Under the pieces are notes generated by a model. It was given only the letters and a program-made list of their open reading frames with translations, was not told the DNA's origin and searched no databases. Shown one piece after another: positions 1 to 10,680 of a DNA stretch of 64,000 bases (position 1 is the stretch's first letter; every line of letters begins with the position of its first letter). The position numbers and the translations under genes are program-made. The stretch comes from Hemerocallis citrina (taxonomy: Eukaryota; Streptophyta; Magnoliopsida; Asparagales; Asphodelaceae): positions 264,349,073-264,413,072 of the forward strand of contig CM030362.1 of assembly GCA_017893485.1 (NCBI GenBank), given 5' to 3'.

Positions 1-1210
1 AAACTAAAGGGAATACCCTAATGATATCGTGTTGTGATTGTGCACTTAGTCCTTAATGCAATTATTTATATTACATGACACTAATGCACACTTGTTCGGA
101 TTCTATACATCCCATACTACATAGGTCCGAGGGCAAGCCTCTTAATCGTTCTGTATCTTGTAGGGTTCAATCCCTCGTCATGACTTAATTACTACTGTAA
201 CTACGGTAAGTATCCTAGATGATCTATGAGTACAAGCTCGTGTACAAAAAACCTGGAGGGGATCCCACGCCATGTCTTGACTCATCAAGCATGCATTCTA
301 TGGCAATTCAGCCTCCTTCATGACACACGATCCTCTTGCAGTCACCAAACATCCCACAAGCGTCGCCAAGTGCCCACGCCATGTCTTGACGCATCAAGCA
401 TGCATTCTGTGGCTCACACCCGCATCGTAAACTCGAAGCTCTCATACTTGTGTTTTTCTCTCACTTTCATCACCTCTTCACTATGTACTAAATCCTTAAA
501 TTTAATGAAAATCATGAACAAAATAAATCTCTTAGAGTTAGCCCTCTCACTACTACCGGTCTTATTTCTTTCGTTTCACAATGACCCAAACTGGTCTTTT
601 CAATATCAATAATCATAATTCATCACTTTTCACTTGCCGGTGTGAGTTTTGGCTACACTCTAATTTTCAATTTCAATTCATAAATTCACATATTTGAGTT
701 GTCATACTCAATAATATTTCTCTTTTCCAATCATGATTTCTAAATTATTCATGAGTCCATAACCATACATGGAATTCAATTATTCATCAAGTAATTCATC
801 AAGTATCATTTCCACATTAAAATCACATCACTAATTATGTGGTCAAATGAGTATTCACAACTCATAATTGTCACACTATTCTTCAATAAGAATAATTCAT
901 ACCACTTCACTTCATATATTTCCTTTCTTATTTATGATTCTTTTCTAGCACTTTATTTCAATTCTTTTTGTAAACTAAACTAGTGTAGAACCATACAACT
1001 TTTCACAAATAAATTAGTGTAGAACCATAGTTTTATCTACACTTTTATTCACAAAAATAAACTCCAAATTATTCTAATACTTCCCAATTTATTTTTCATA
1101 AGTCCCACATAATTTTAGGATAATAATAATATTTTTTTTCACAATTTTTAAGTATCAAAACCACCCAAAAAAATATTTTTTTTCCTACAATTAAACACTG
1201 GCCGAGACCA

Positions 1211-1442
1211 GGGATCGAACCAACAACCACAGGGAACCAAGCCGCAAGCGCTGACCACTAGGCCGATCGTGCCAAGCGATATAAAAGGGCGCCGAGAGCA
1301 TTAAATGCTCTCGGCTGTAGCTCTATTAATTTTTTTTTTGATGCGCACAAAATATGTGTTGCTCACAGGAATTGAACCATCGACCTGTGCTAGCCTCAAC
1401 CGCACACTGCAGTGAATAGAAACCACCCAACCACTTGAGCTA
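1211..1442 (-). other. Pair of tRNA-like A-box/B-box modules inside the LTR
   Basis: Module a on the minus strand has A-box-like TAGCTCAAGTGG (1442-1431) and B-box-like GGTTCAATTCC (1378-1368), followed by a T-rich tract. Module b has TCGGCCTAGTGG (1266-1255) and GGTTCGATCCC (1221-1211), with the 33-bp spacing normal for tRNA genes. Between them lies a near-perfect 25-bp palindrome (1291-1315). They may be fossil tRNA or SINE heads captured by the LTR; Pol III activity is not shown. Confidence 0.55.
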
Positions 1443-2093
1443 TATGCTCAAGTTGTCTCAAATACAACTTACATTCTAATTAAATTAACTCTCTCTGTTT
1501 AATAGAACATTTCGATGTTCAAAAAGCTCTCATTTGATTTTGCTTTTACTAAACTTACTGTAAATTTCCAGATTAATTATTCCCATCATAATTTATACTC
1601 CAGTATATTAAAAATAATTTTTTCAATAATTAAACACATATTTTCCATACAATTTGGCTAAATTGTAAGATACTACTACCACATTTCTTTTTCGACATTT
1701 CTTATCCAATTTTGATTTCCACAATCTCTATATCCATTCTCTGTTTTTATTCATTTCACAAACCCACAAATTATATTTTTGGTCATTCGTTACGATATTA
1801 TCTCACAAGGTCCATTTAAGCATATAAAACAACATTGTCGTCTACTAACTTTTGCATATAGTTCTTGATGCTAATAATGAATTTTTCTTCAAACAATCCA
1901 TAACAATCCATAGCTACAATTAATTTACACACAACTTAAATTAAATGATGGAAACACATACAAGCTATTTATTAACATTCCAATCAATTAACAAGCCATT
2001 TTTCCAATTAAAATGTACTCTTATTAATCTTTTTCATGCATCATCATTTCAATTCAATTCTAGCAAGCTTACTAATTAGAAATACGGAAAATA

Positions 2094-2102
2094 ACCCACC
2101 TT
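2094..2102 (-). promoter_or_regulatory. Splice-donor-like site after the LTR leader
   Basis: The minus strand reads AATTAAGGTGGGTTATTTTCC at the end of the leader. The core AAGGTGGGT recurs at the same position in other LTR families of this window (16252, 51803; variants at 25091 and 38154). Its use as a 5' splice site is inferred. Confidence 0.35.
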
Positions 2103-2367
2103 AATTGGAGAGAAACACAATTTGCAACACTTCCTAAACAAAAGTCCTTGCCAAGAGAGCGATCCTTCTCCTCCTCGATGTGCACTCGAGCCTCCAAGAT
2201 GCCAAACCCGAGCTCCAAGATGCCGGCCTCTCCTTGGTGCAAACACAAATTCCTCACACACAACTCTCAATCTTTTAACTCACTTGCTATACTACTAATA
2301 ATGTATTTTATACTATAGGTCTTGGAGGATTAAAGAGTACAAAAATAACTAGGCTAGGGGGGGGGGG

Positions 2368-2375
2368 TATTTATA
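2368..2375 (-). promoter_or_regulatory. TATA box of the minus-strand LTR
   Basis: The minus strand reads GTATAAATACC just upstream of a C-run and a leader. This is a good plant TATA box in the expected place, about 530 bp into the LTR. Transcription start is inferred roughly 30 bp downstream. Confidence 0.6.
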
Positions 2376-2905
2376 CTAAAAAATTTGGGTAAATGGAAGG
2401 CTAGGATTAACCTAGGAGTTAGAAACAAAAGGCTAGGATTGAAGGAGGAGTTACAATAACCAACCATGATCAAGTAACCACCACCCATGACTCCACTCAT
2501 CTTTTCATTTTCCCTCCATGTCAAAGCCGGCCACACAAAGGTGCATTTGCACGTGTACGTTCAATGCACGTGCATGCATTTGTCTCCATTTAACAAAAGT
2601 TGTAAATTATACTTTCTATAAAAATAATCTTTAAAAGATGTTCTACATTACAAGTTGTAACAATAACTCATGGGTTTTAGTTTAGGGGCCAAAATAATAG
2701 TTATAAAAAGATAATAAATAAATTAAATTTTGGGCTTAAAAAGAAAGGCTTATGTTTATTCGAAAAAGGCCTTTATAAGAATAATTAAAGAACACATATA
2801 CACACTTCATCCATAATTATAAGATTTCATACTACAAAAATTGCACGTGCACACTACGTGCAAATTAAATAAATAATTTTTATAAATGAAAATCGGGGCA
2901 TTACA

Positions 2906-2922
2906 ACACTCCCTCCTTAGAA
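2906..2922 (-). other. Polypurine tract next to the 3' LTR
   Basis: The minus strand reads CTAAGGAGGGAGTGT immediately before the LTR start. The same purine run AAGGAGGGAGTG precedes the 3' LTR of the D element (51061-51072). It is the expected plus-strand primer site. Confidence 0.75.
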
Positions 2923-3000
2923 TAGTTCCGTCCCCGGAACTACAGTCAAGAGCGAGAAAACAAACACTCACAACAGGCACAAGAAAAATACAAATACAAA

Positions 3001-4343
3001 TCAAGCAAAAAGCTCGGGATAATCCTTCAACATCCTCTCCTCAGATTCCCAAGTAACCTCTTGAACCAAATGGTTCCTCCAGACTACCTTGACCAACGGT
3101 ATCGTCTTATTCCTCAAGACTTTCTCTCGACGATCAACAATCTCAACAGGAGACTCGATGTAATTCAGATCCAAATGCAAACCTTCGGCACTTCAGGCAA
3201 ATGATGACTCGGATCTGGAATATAATCTCTCAGCATAGACACATGAAAGACATTTTGCACCTGAGATAACTCTTCCGGTAATTCAAGCCGGTAAGCAGTT
3301 TTTCCCGATCCTTTTTCAATATCTTATACGGGCCTATAAACCTCGGGGCTAATTTTCTGCCTTTGCCAAATCGAATCACACCTTTACTGGGCGATACTTT
3401 CAGAAAGACGAAGTCACCTTCCTCAAACTCAAGGTCCCTTCTCCGGTTGTCTGCATAGCTTTTCTGCCTGCTCTGAGCCTCTGCCAACCTTTTCCTGATC
3501 AGATCAATCTTTTCAGAGGTTTGCTGCACAAGCTCAGGCCCAAACAATTGACGCTCCCCAACTTCAAACCAACAAACAGGTGTCCTGCACTTCCTGCCAT
3601 ACAAAGCTTCGTACGACGCCATCCCGATGCTAATCTGAAAACTGTTGTTGTAGGCAAACTTTACCAAAGGCAAATGCCTTTCCCAACTGCCTCCAAAGTC
3701 TAGTATACAACACCGAAGCATATCCTCAAGAATACGGTTGACTCTCTCGGTCTGCCCATCGGTTTGCGGATGAAAAGCAGTGCTGAAATCCATCTTGGTA
3801 CCCAAAGCTGTCTGAAGACTCCTCCAGAAATGCGAAGTAAACCGCGCATCTCGATCAGACACAATAGTTGACGGAACACCATGAAGCCTGGCGATCTCGC
3901 CAACATACAACTCAGCTATCTTGTCCATCGAAGCAGTGAGTTTCATCGCCAAAAAGTGAACAGACTTGGTTAGTCGATCTACTATAACCCAAATCACATC
4001 ATTGCCTTTAGGACTCTTGGGCAATCCCGTAATGAAATCCATACTGATGTTATCCCACTTCCACTCCGGAATAGGTAACGGCTGTAATAGACCTCCGGGT
4101 CTCTGATTCTCGGCTTTGACTTGCTGACAAACCTCACACTTCGCCACAAATTCAGCCACATCCCGCTTCAAACCTGACCACCAGAAATGCGGTTTGATGT
4201 CTCTGTACATCTTAGTACTTCAGGATGTACCGACAAAAGAGTAGCATGTGCCTGCTGAAGAATACTCTCCTTCAGGTCCGCCTGATTTGGAACGCATAGT
4301 CTATCTCCGAACCACAGCACTCCATCCCTGATTTGAAATGAAC
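3001..4343 (-). pseudogene. Chromovirus pol 3' end: integrase plus chromodomain, frameshifted
   Basis: This is the C-terminal part of a Ty3/gypsy polyprotein, which would insert element cDNA into chromatin. Read from 4343 down, it starts with DGVLWFGDRLCVP and a zinc-binding HHCC region (HATLLSVH, then [10 protein letters not shown]). The integrase core follows, with the catalytic acidic residues in [16 protein letters not shown] and [12 protein letters not shown], then the GPY/F module (RFIGPYKIL). Breaks lie near 4215 and near 3320-3190. After them a chromodomain-like tail is readable (EIVDRREKVLRNKTIPLVK, then a motif around VTWESEE), ending at the stop at 3003-3001. RT and RNase H are missing: homology stops at 4343, where A' LTR sequence begins, with a short CGTTC overlap. 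Tekay/Del-type chromovirus is the likely clade. Dead copy. Confidence 0.9.
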
Positions 4344-4559
4344 GAGGGTGACGATGGGTTATGGAAAAACAAAGGATGAGGGGAGAGAGAGAGAGCAGGA
4401 GGTTGAAGGTGGGTGGGGGGGGGGGGTCTGTACAGCAGTAGTGGCTAGGGTAGGTTTAGGTTAGGGTTTTAATTAGGGTATTTATAGGGTTTAGTTGAGA
4501 TATTGGGTTTGGGTAATGGGTTTGGATATTGGGTTAGAATCCAATATGAGAAACCAATA

Positions 4560-4595
<36 letters not shown>

Positions 4596-4938
4596 TATAA
4601 TAATAATATATGCGAATGGGCTTGGGTTAGGGGTTTCTATATCCAATAGGAGATAAAATAATCAATAAAATATGATTTACATCCAAATATAATTTGTATT
4701 ACAATATAGAAATTTATTTGAAATAGCTATAAATACAATTAATAAATTGAACTGATTTTTTCTTATAATATTAAAATAATCCAATAATAATAATAATACA
4801 TTTCATTTGGGCTAAAATGTAAATAGTACAGATTTTAATAGAAGATCCAAATCGAATTAAAAATTAATATAATTTAGAAAAAAAATCAAAATACGGAAAA
4901 TATTCAGAAAATATGTATTTACGGAAACGGGGGTTACA
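4343..4938 (-). mobile_element. LTR fragment (A' type), minus strand, 5' 600 bp only
   Basis: The LTR starts at 4938 on the minus strand as TGTAACCCCCGTTTCCG, preceded by a polypurine-type tract. It matches the split LTR at 22500-22172/11897-11482 nearly throughout. It breaks off at 4343 in its C-rich leader, where integrase sequence of the neighbouring element begins. It contains an (AAT)n run at about 4558-4610 and an 11-base poly-G tract at about 4418-4428. Confidence 0.75.
4558..4610. repeat. (AAT)n microsatellite in A' LTR
   Basis: About 17 imperfect AAT units. The corresponding point of the second A' LTR is a mixed AAT/AAC tract, and that tract is where the Athila-like element inserted (11820-11897 and 22172-22240). 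Confidence 0.9.
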
Positions 4939-5640
4939 ATCCTACCCACTTTACAACAAAATTTTGTCCTTGAAATTTGCCTAGGCAGTATATAGGACAA
5001 GGCAAAAAGCAAATTGTGAAATAACAAAACTGGGAATGAAAGGAAAAGTGGCAAAATGGTAGCAACACCAGAAAAGAAAGAACACGGATATGAATGAAGT
5101 GATTTAGGATGATGTTGAACAAAGATTCAATGAATGATGACAGTGCAAATGAATGAGTAAAGAAGTAAGAAATGCATAGAATGAGAAGCAACAAGAGAAT
5201 TCTGAGACCTGTGGGTTATGGGTCCACCACGCTTCCGCTGTGCCACTCTGATGGTGATGCTCCAAGTTGTAGACATGTTGTTGTAGATCAAGCGATGCCG
5301 ATCGACGGACCAAGCAGGAAGGAGAAGAACGGATCACAGTGAAATTTATGAGAAGAATGAAATCATACCCAATAAGAAATCAATGAATGGGAGGGACAAA
5401 AGACAATAAGAAATGAAGAAACTGAATGTGAAAGGACCAAAAGGAATCAAATAAGACTAGTTTCTAGATCATAAGTTGGTTATCATTTGTTTATGCGATT
5501 CCTGTATAGCACATACTGTTGAGTTAAACCGGTTAAAACCCAAATCTGATTAATATATCAGTCAAAGTTAAACGTCATTTCGTTAGTCACATTAGATTGA
5601 TATATTATCCAAACTAGGGATCTAATACCACTAAAAACCT
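4939..5640 (-). mobile_element. Short internal remnant of an internally deleted A' element
   Basis: On the minus strand this runs from a degenerate PBS (TGGTATTAGATCC, 5630-5618; compare TGGTATCAGAGCC) to a tract matching the one before the plus-strand A LTR (AAATTTCRAGGACRAAATTTT, then GGGTAGGAT) at 4970-4939. Only about 700 bp separates the two LTR pieces, so gag and pol are deleted. ORFs at 4857-5337 show no recognisable domain. This is a non-autonomous, now truncated, LTR element. Confidence 0.65.
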
Positions 5641-5732
5641 TGTCACGCCCCACTTCCTAAAAATACGGAATACGAGCGCTTGACATTGGCCCAGCAAATG
5701 ACTAACGTTACCTATAAGCCATATTATTTCAG
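5641..5732 (-). mobile_element. LTR 3' end (A' type), minus strand
   Basis: The reverse complement ends GGAAGTGGGGCGTGACA and matches the last ~90 bp of the A LTRs at 11400-11481 and 32343-32431 (shared GACGTTAGTCATTYGCTGG and CGTATTCCGTATTTTT). It is cut at about 5732, where plus-strand pol sequence starts. Confidence 0.75.
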
Positions 5733-7898
5733 GTGATGGTGTTTCTGTCAAACCGTCCAAGATCTCTGCAGTTAAGGATTGGCCGACGCCGAAGTCTATA
5801 TCGGAGGTTCAGAGTTTTCTTGGTCTAGCGGGTTACTACAGGATGTTTGTTCAGGATTTCTCGAAGATTGCAGGGGCGTTGACTAAGTTGACTGGGAAGG
5901 ATCGGAAGTTTGTGTGGGATGAGTTCTGTAAAGAAGCCTTCGTTGAGTTGAAGAATTGATTGACATTAGCACCTGTGTTGACTATACCGGATGGATCAGG
6001 AGGTTTCGTAATTCATTGTGATGCTTCAGGTAGAGGTTTGGGTACTGTTTTGATGCATTGAGGCAAGGTTGTTGCATATACATCTAGACAATTGAGGCCG
6101 CATGAGAAGAATTATCATACACATGATTTGGAGCTTGCTGCTATGATCTTTGCCTTGAAGCTTTGGAGGCATTACTTACTTGGAGACCGAGTGGAGATCT
6201 TCACTGACCACAAAAGTCTCAAGTATGTGTTCACTCAGAAGGAGTTGAATATGAGGCAAAGGCGATGGTTGGAATTGATGGCAGATTATGATATCAGTTT
6301 GCAGTATCACCCTGGTAAGATTAATTCAATGCCTGATGCTTTGAGCAGAAGAACTGTTGCTATGGTTCTTACTGAGTAGAAGGAACTTGTGGAAGCTATA
6401 AGGAGATTGGAATTGGATGTGGTATTGCCTGGTTCTGAGCAGAGTTGTATGGTGCTTCAGTTGCAGTTGTCTTTGGTGGATCACCTTAAGGAGGCACAGT
6501 CTGGTGATGTGCAATTACAAAAGTTTCGAGCTGAAGTTGAAGCTGGTTCGAGAACTGATTTAGTGATTCATGAGGATGGATCTCTCCATTTTGGAACTCG
6601 TCTTTGGGTTCCGAAGGGAGGAGCCAGGCAGAGGCTACTTGAAGAAGCTCATTGCTCGTCATATTCTATTCATCCTGGTGGTACGAAGATGTATCGGAAT
6701 TTGAAGTTGCATTTCTGGTGGCATGGTATGAAGAGGGATGTTGTAAGATTTGTTTCTTGGTGTCTGATCTATCAGCAAGTGAAAGAAGAACATCAGAGGA
6801 CTGCCAGACTTCTTCAACCGCTTCCTTTTTCCAGAGTGCAAGTGGGAGAATATCACTATGGATTTCGTGACTGCTTTGCCTAGAAGTCCCAAGGGTCACA
6901 ATGCCATTTGGGTGATTGTGAATCGCTTGACGAAGAGTGCTCATTTCATTCCTTTCAAAGTTGGGCAATCTACAGTGAGTCTTGCAGAAAGGTATATGCA
7001 GGAGATTGTGAGATTGCATGGTGTTCCTATCAGTATTATATCAGACAGAGATACTAGATTCAGATCTCAATTTTGGGAGAGTCTTCGGACCAGTCTTGGG
7101 AGTAAGCTAAAGTTTAGTACTGCATTCCATCCGCAGATAGATGGTCAATCAGAGAGGACTATTCAGACCTTGGAGGATATGTTGATGTTCTGTGTGCTTC
7201 AGTTTGGAGGTTCTTGGGAGGATCATCTACACCTGGTGGAGTTTTCATACAATAATAGCTACCAAGCTAGTCTTTAGGCAGCTCCATATGAAGTCTTGTA
7301 TGGTCGGAAGTGTAGATCACCAGTGTGCTGGGATGACAATGGTAAGAGGAAGCTTTTTGGGCCATAATTGATCACGAGGACTGTTGATGTAGTGGCCCAG
7401 ATCAGGGGGCATTTGTAAGCTGCATAGGATAGGCAGAGGAAATGGGTAGACATGCATAGGAGACCGTTAGAGTTCGAAGTGGGTGATCATGTGTTCCTTA
7501 AGGTGTCTCCATGGAAGGGTGTGATTCGTTTTGGCGGTGGGGGCAAGTTGAGCCGTAGGTTCATTGGTCCGTTAGATGTGATGGAGCGAGTAGGCAAGGT
7601 GGCCTATAGACTCGCATTGCCGCCAGTTCTTTCTGGAGTGCATGATGTCTTCCATATTTTTCAGCTCAAGAAGTATGTCAGGGATGATAGTCATGTTATT
7701 GACTATTCGGAGTTATCGGTCCGACCAGATTTGTCATGTGAGATTCATCCAGTGTCGATTGTGGACCGGTGGGAGAAGATTTTGAAGAATAAGATTATCA
7801 AGTTGGTTCGTGTTGCTTGGAATCCTCACTCGCCTGGTGAGTAGACGTGGGAGGTTGACACTGTGATTCATAAGAGATTTCCCCATCTTTTTGGGTAG
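5733..7898 (+). pseudogene. Ty3/gypsy chromovirus pol remnant: RT end, RNase H, integrase, chromodomain
   Basis: The fragment starts in the late reverse transcriptase/connection region (FLGLAGYYRMFVQDFSKIAG, 5810-5870). RNase H follows, with acidic residues in HCDAS, DLELAA and FTDHKSL, and the typical [15 protein letters not shown]. The integrase has a degraded HHCC region (about 6650-6790), core motifs MDFVTALPRSPKG, SDRDTRF and the region around QSERTIQTLEDM (6858-7200), a GPY-like RRFIGPLDV and a chromodomain-like tail (PVSIVDRWEKILKNKIIKLV to FPHLFG). There are about eight in-frame stops (for example 5957, 6059, 6377, 7276, 7842) and a frameshift near 6830. Several stops replace expected Arg, Gln or Trp codons, as deamination of methylated C would do. 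Only the 3' part of pol remains; gag, protease and most of RT are missing. Its LTR follows at 7986. Confidence 0.92.
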
Positions 7899-8534
7899 TT
7901 CTTGTTCTTTTCTTTTTCTCGGGGTTACCCTACTACCACTTGCTTAAATTTCGAGGACGAAATTTTATTGTAAGGCGGGTAGGATTGTAACTACCGTTCC
8001 CGCTATTTTTCATTTTTTCCCCTTTTGTATTATTTTTATTTGCAATTAAATAAAAACCCTATTTTTTCTTTCTTGATTATTATTTTAGTTAAGACTTGTT
8101 CATGAAATTCTTCGTTCTTTGTGATCGGTCCGACCAGATTTGTCTTGTGAGATTCATCCAGTGTCGATTGTGGACCGGTGGGAGAAGATTTTGAAGAATA
8201 AGATTATCAAGTTGGTTTGTGTTGCTTGGAATCCTCACTCGCCTGGTGAGTAGACGTGGGAGGTTGACACTGTGATTCATAAGAGATTTCCCCATCTTTT
8301 TGGGTAGTTCTTGTTCTTTTCTTTTTCTCGGGGTTACCCTACTACCACTTGCTTAAATTTCGAGGACGAAATTTTATTGTAAGGCGGGTAGGATTGTAAC
8401 TACCGTTCCCGCTATTTTTCATTTTTTCCCCTTTTGTATTATTTTTATTTGCAATTAAATAAAAACCCTATTTTTTCTTTCTTGATTATTATTTTAGTTA
8501 AGACTTGTTCATGAAATTCTTCGTTCTTTGTGAT
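7717..8534 (+). repeat. Tandem duplication of 409 bp across chromodomain end, PPT and LTR start
   Basis: Unit 1 is 7717-8125 and unit 2 is 8126-8534. I see only two or so substitutions between them (for example TTGTCATGTG/TTGTCTTGTG and GGTTCGTG/GGTTTGTG). Each unit has the end of the chromodomain reading, the stop, the PPT and the first ~140 bp of the LTR. The breakpoint lies at the short shared string ATCGGT. The near identity points to a recent event. Confidence 0.92.
7940..7985 (+). other. PPT region before the LTR (first of two copies)
   Basis: AATTTCGAGGACGAAATTTT then GTAAGGCGGGTAGGAT precedes TGTAACTACCG. A second copy sits at 8349-8394 because of the 409-bp duplication. The same tract, inverted, is found at 4939-4980. 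Confidence 0.65.
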
Positions 8535-8708
8535 TGAGCTATTTTTATTGAGTCTACTTTCTTCTATTTAATTGTGGGTATTCTTATTTGAATCCTGTTG
8601 ATTTGGATCTATCTCTTATTGAACCCTATAACCCAATTCCAATCGTTCTTGACCCAAATCTGCTATTATTGGACCCAAAGTCACCAACCCAGTATCCTAA
8701 TTGTACCC

Positions 8709-8716
8709 TATAAATA
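8709..8716 (+). promoter_or_regulatory. TATA box of A LTR
   Basis: CCCTATAAATATAAC, about 315 bp into the LTR. The A LTRs at 28249 (CCCTATAAGTACAAC, 28811) and 62154 (CCCTATAAATACC, 62445) have the same element at about the same offset after an AACCCAATW string. Confidence 0.65.
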
Positions 8717-9082
8717 TAACTCTACTGCAAACCCTAAAAATTGCACAATTCTGAAACCCTAGCCGCCTATTCTCTTTCTTCTCTCTTTCTCTCTCTGTTT
8801 TCCCGCCAAAATTGCCAGAACCCTATTCCGTCATCTCCCCCGGCCAGCTCCGGCCGGCGACCATACCCCGTCGCCACCCTACTCCCGTCGACGCCCAGCA
8901 CAGCCGCCACCACAGCCAGGCCAAACCCCGATCCTCCTCCTCTTCCGCTCTCCTCGACATTGCAGTGACCCATCGCTGTTAACCCAAATCGATGACCCAC
9001 CTCATCGACGTCGCCCCGACGCCGTCTACCCTCGCCACCGCAGCGTCGACGTCGACCAGTGACGCCACCGCCCCTTGGCCGT

Positions 9083-9084
<2 letters not shown>

Positions 9085-9128
<44 letters not shown>
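9085..9128 (+). repeat. (CT)n microsatellite in the leader
   Basis: About 22 CT units in the transcribed leader of the A LTR. It creates a poly-Ser/Leu ORF that should not be called a gene. Confidence 0.95.
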
Positions 9129-9132
<4 letters not shown>

Positions 9133-10554
9133 GCTGCTGTCTCTTTGTGTGATGTATAGCTTGGCTCTTTGCTTTACACGTATATTGCACTTGTTATTAT
9201 TTTATAGTTTGTGGGTTCGTTGCTTCCAGATCCTTATCCCGTTATTCTTGGTATTCGTTTTCACAATCTATAAGGCAAATCACCATCCTCTTGAACTGTT
9301 AATTGTATTAAATTCAAGTTTTGTTGAAACTCTTGCAAGTAGATCATTTGTTCATCGTATCATACATTGTTTATCTCTTTCGTTGGGTTTATTAAGGGTT
9401 AACACGAGCTAACCCCAATACTCTTCACATCGTGCCAATTTGACTCCAAAAATATTGAATCTTGCATACATCATATAGTATGGACAACAGAGTTACACAT
9501 ACAGTCACGACACAAATAAATTAATGTAGAAACAATTGCTAGGTTGTGTGTTGTTTGATTGATTGATGATTGATTGATGATAAATTGATGTATGAGCGTG
9601 TTCTAATTTTATTCATCATGTTATTGCACCCATCATGTTGATTACACAATTTATTGACTTAATAATCGATGCCCATCATGTTAATTAATTTATTTTCAAG
9701 AAAAATACCCTAAAAACTGTATATTGCTTGCTGACTTGTATATTTTTTGCTGTTTTTGAACAAGTAAACGATCTTAAAATGAAATACTTTCTGAATATGA
9801 ATTGTACCCTTATCTTTCTAGTTTCCAGAACATATTAAATTTTTGAATTCCGAGTTGTGTAGCAAAAGTTATGCTCGTTTTATTACAGCTGTGTTTTTAA
9901 TTCCAGATTTTCAGATTCTTGTATCTTGCATGTTTAAACAGTAAAAAGGTTGCTCAAATATTAAATTTTTTCTCTGAAAACTTCCAGATTGTTAGTAATC
10001 ATGTTTAGGAGTCCAAAAAATATTTTTAATGAATTTATCATGGAGTTTTTGCTGATTCTAAAATTATAAGAACATGTTGTTGGATTTCTGCCTGAAAATG
10101 AAATCTGTAAAGAACACTGTGATTGACCTAGCTACTGTTGTCGGATTTTGTACTTTAAATATGCGTTGGAACCGTGTGAAAGTCTAGTTTCTAGATTTTT
10201 TACGGATTCACTTTTTGAGTTCCGAAACAGCAGGAATCTATATTTTTGTACAGACTGCTCTTGCTGTCCAGAATTTCATAGTTCAGATTTTAATAGACTA
10301 ATTATTCCTATATCATTCTATTGCATGAATTAATGTATGTATGTTGTATTGCATGATCCCAATGAGTTATTGTCACCATTATAATTTTCCCACTTCATGT
10401 TACCAACCTATTGTTCCCCTATTGATACTATTATTCACCGAAATGTCCATTGATTTCATATTGTATTGTTGCATTGATAAATAATTAATAAGCCGGGGTT
10501 TAAGGGATTAACTAGAGTTGTTGATGATATAAGGACTGTACTCGGATGATGGCC

Positions 10555-10680
10555 CATGATTATTACCGTTATCGTCATCGTGTAAGAAATTACACATGAC
10601 CCTGTGTTATTACCATTATCGTCATCGTGTAAGAAATTACACATGGCCCATGTTATTACCGTTATCATCATCATACCTAG
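10555..10680 (+). repeat. 46-47 bp minisatellite in A LTR, about 3 copies
   Basis: Units start at 10561, 10608 and 10654 with TATTACCRTTATCRTCATC and carry the small palindrome GTGTAAGAAATTACAC. It lies just after the conserved GGACTGTACTCGGA. In the sister LTR the same place holds a different repeat (31542-31655). Confidence 0.8.

Larger units (their letters stand above)
1..2905 (-). mobile_element. 3' LTR (T1-like) of a minus-strand chromovirus, cut by the left window edge
   Basis: Read on the minus strand, the LTR begins at 2905 with TGTAATGCCCCGATTTTC, directly after a polypurine tract and the chromodomain coding end. It holds a TATA box near 2370, a GC-rich leader (about 2340-2105), a splice-donor-like AAGGTGGGT (2102-2094), two tRNA-like modules (1442-1211) and, at about 135-60, the block CTATGTAGTATGGGATG that is also seen near the 3' end of the other LTRs. 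The LTR 3' terminus and any target-site duplication lie outside the window. ORFs inside it (226-612, 2072-2270, 2354-2536) have no protein-like features and I treat them as non-coding. Confidence 0.85.

Noticed and set aside
8741..9412. Ser/Pro- and Leu-rich ORFs at the A LTR leader
   Set aside because: Their composition comes from a C-rich leader and a (CT)22 tract. This is an LTR, not an exon.
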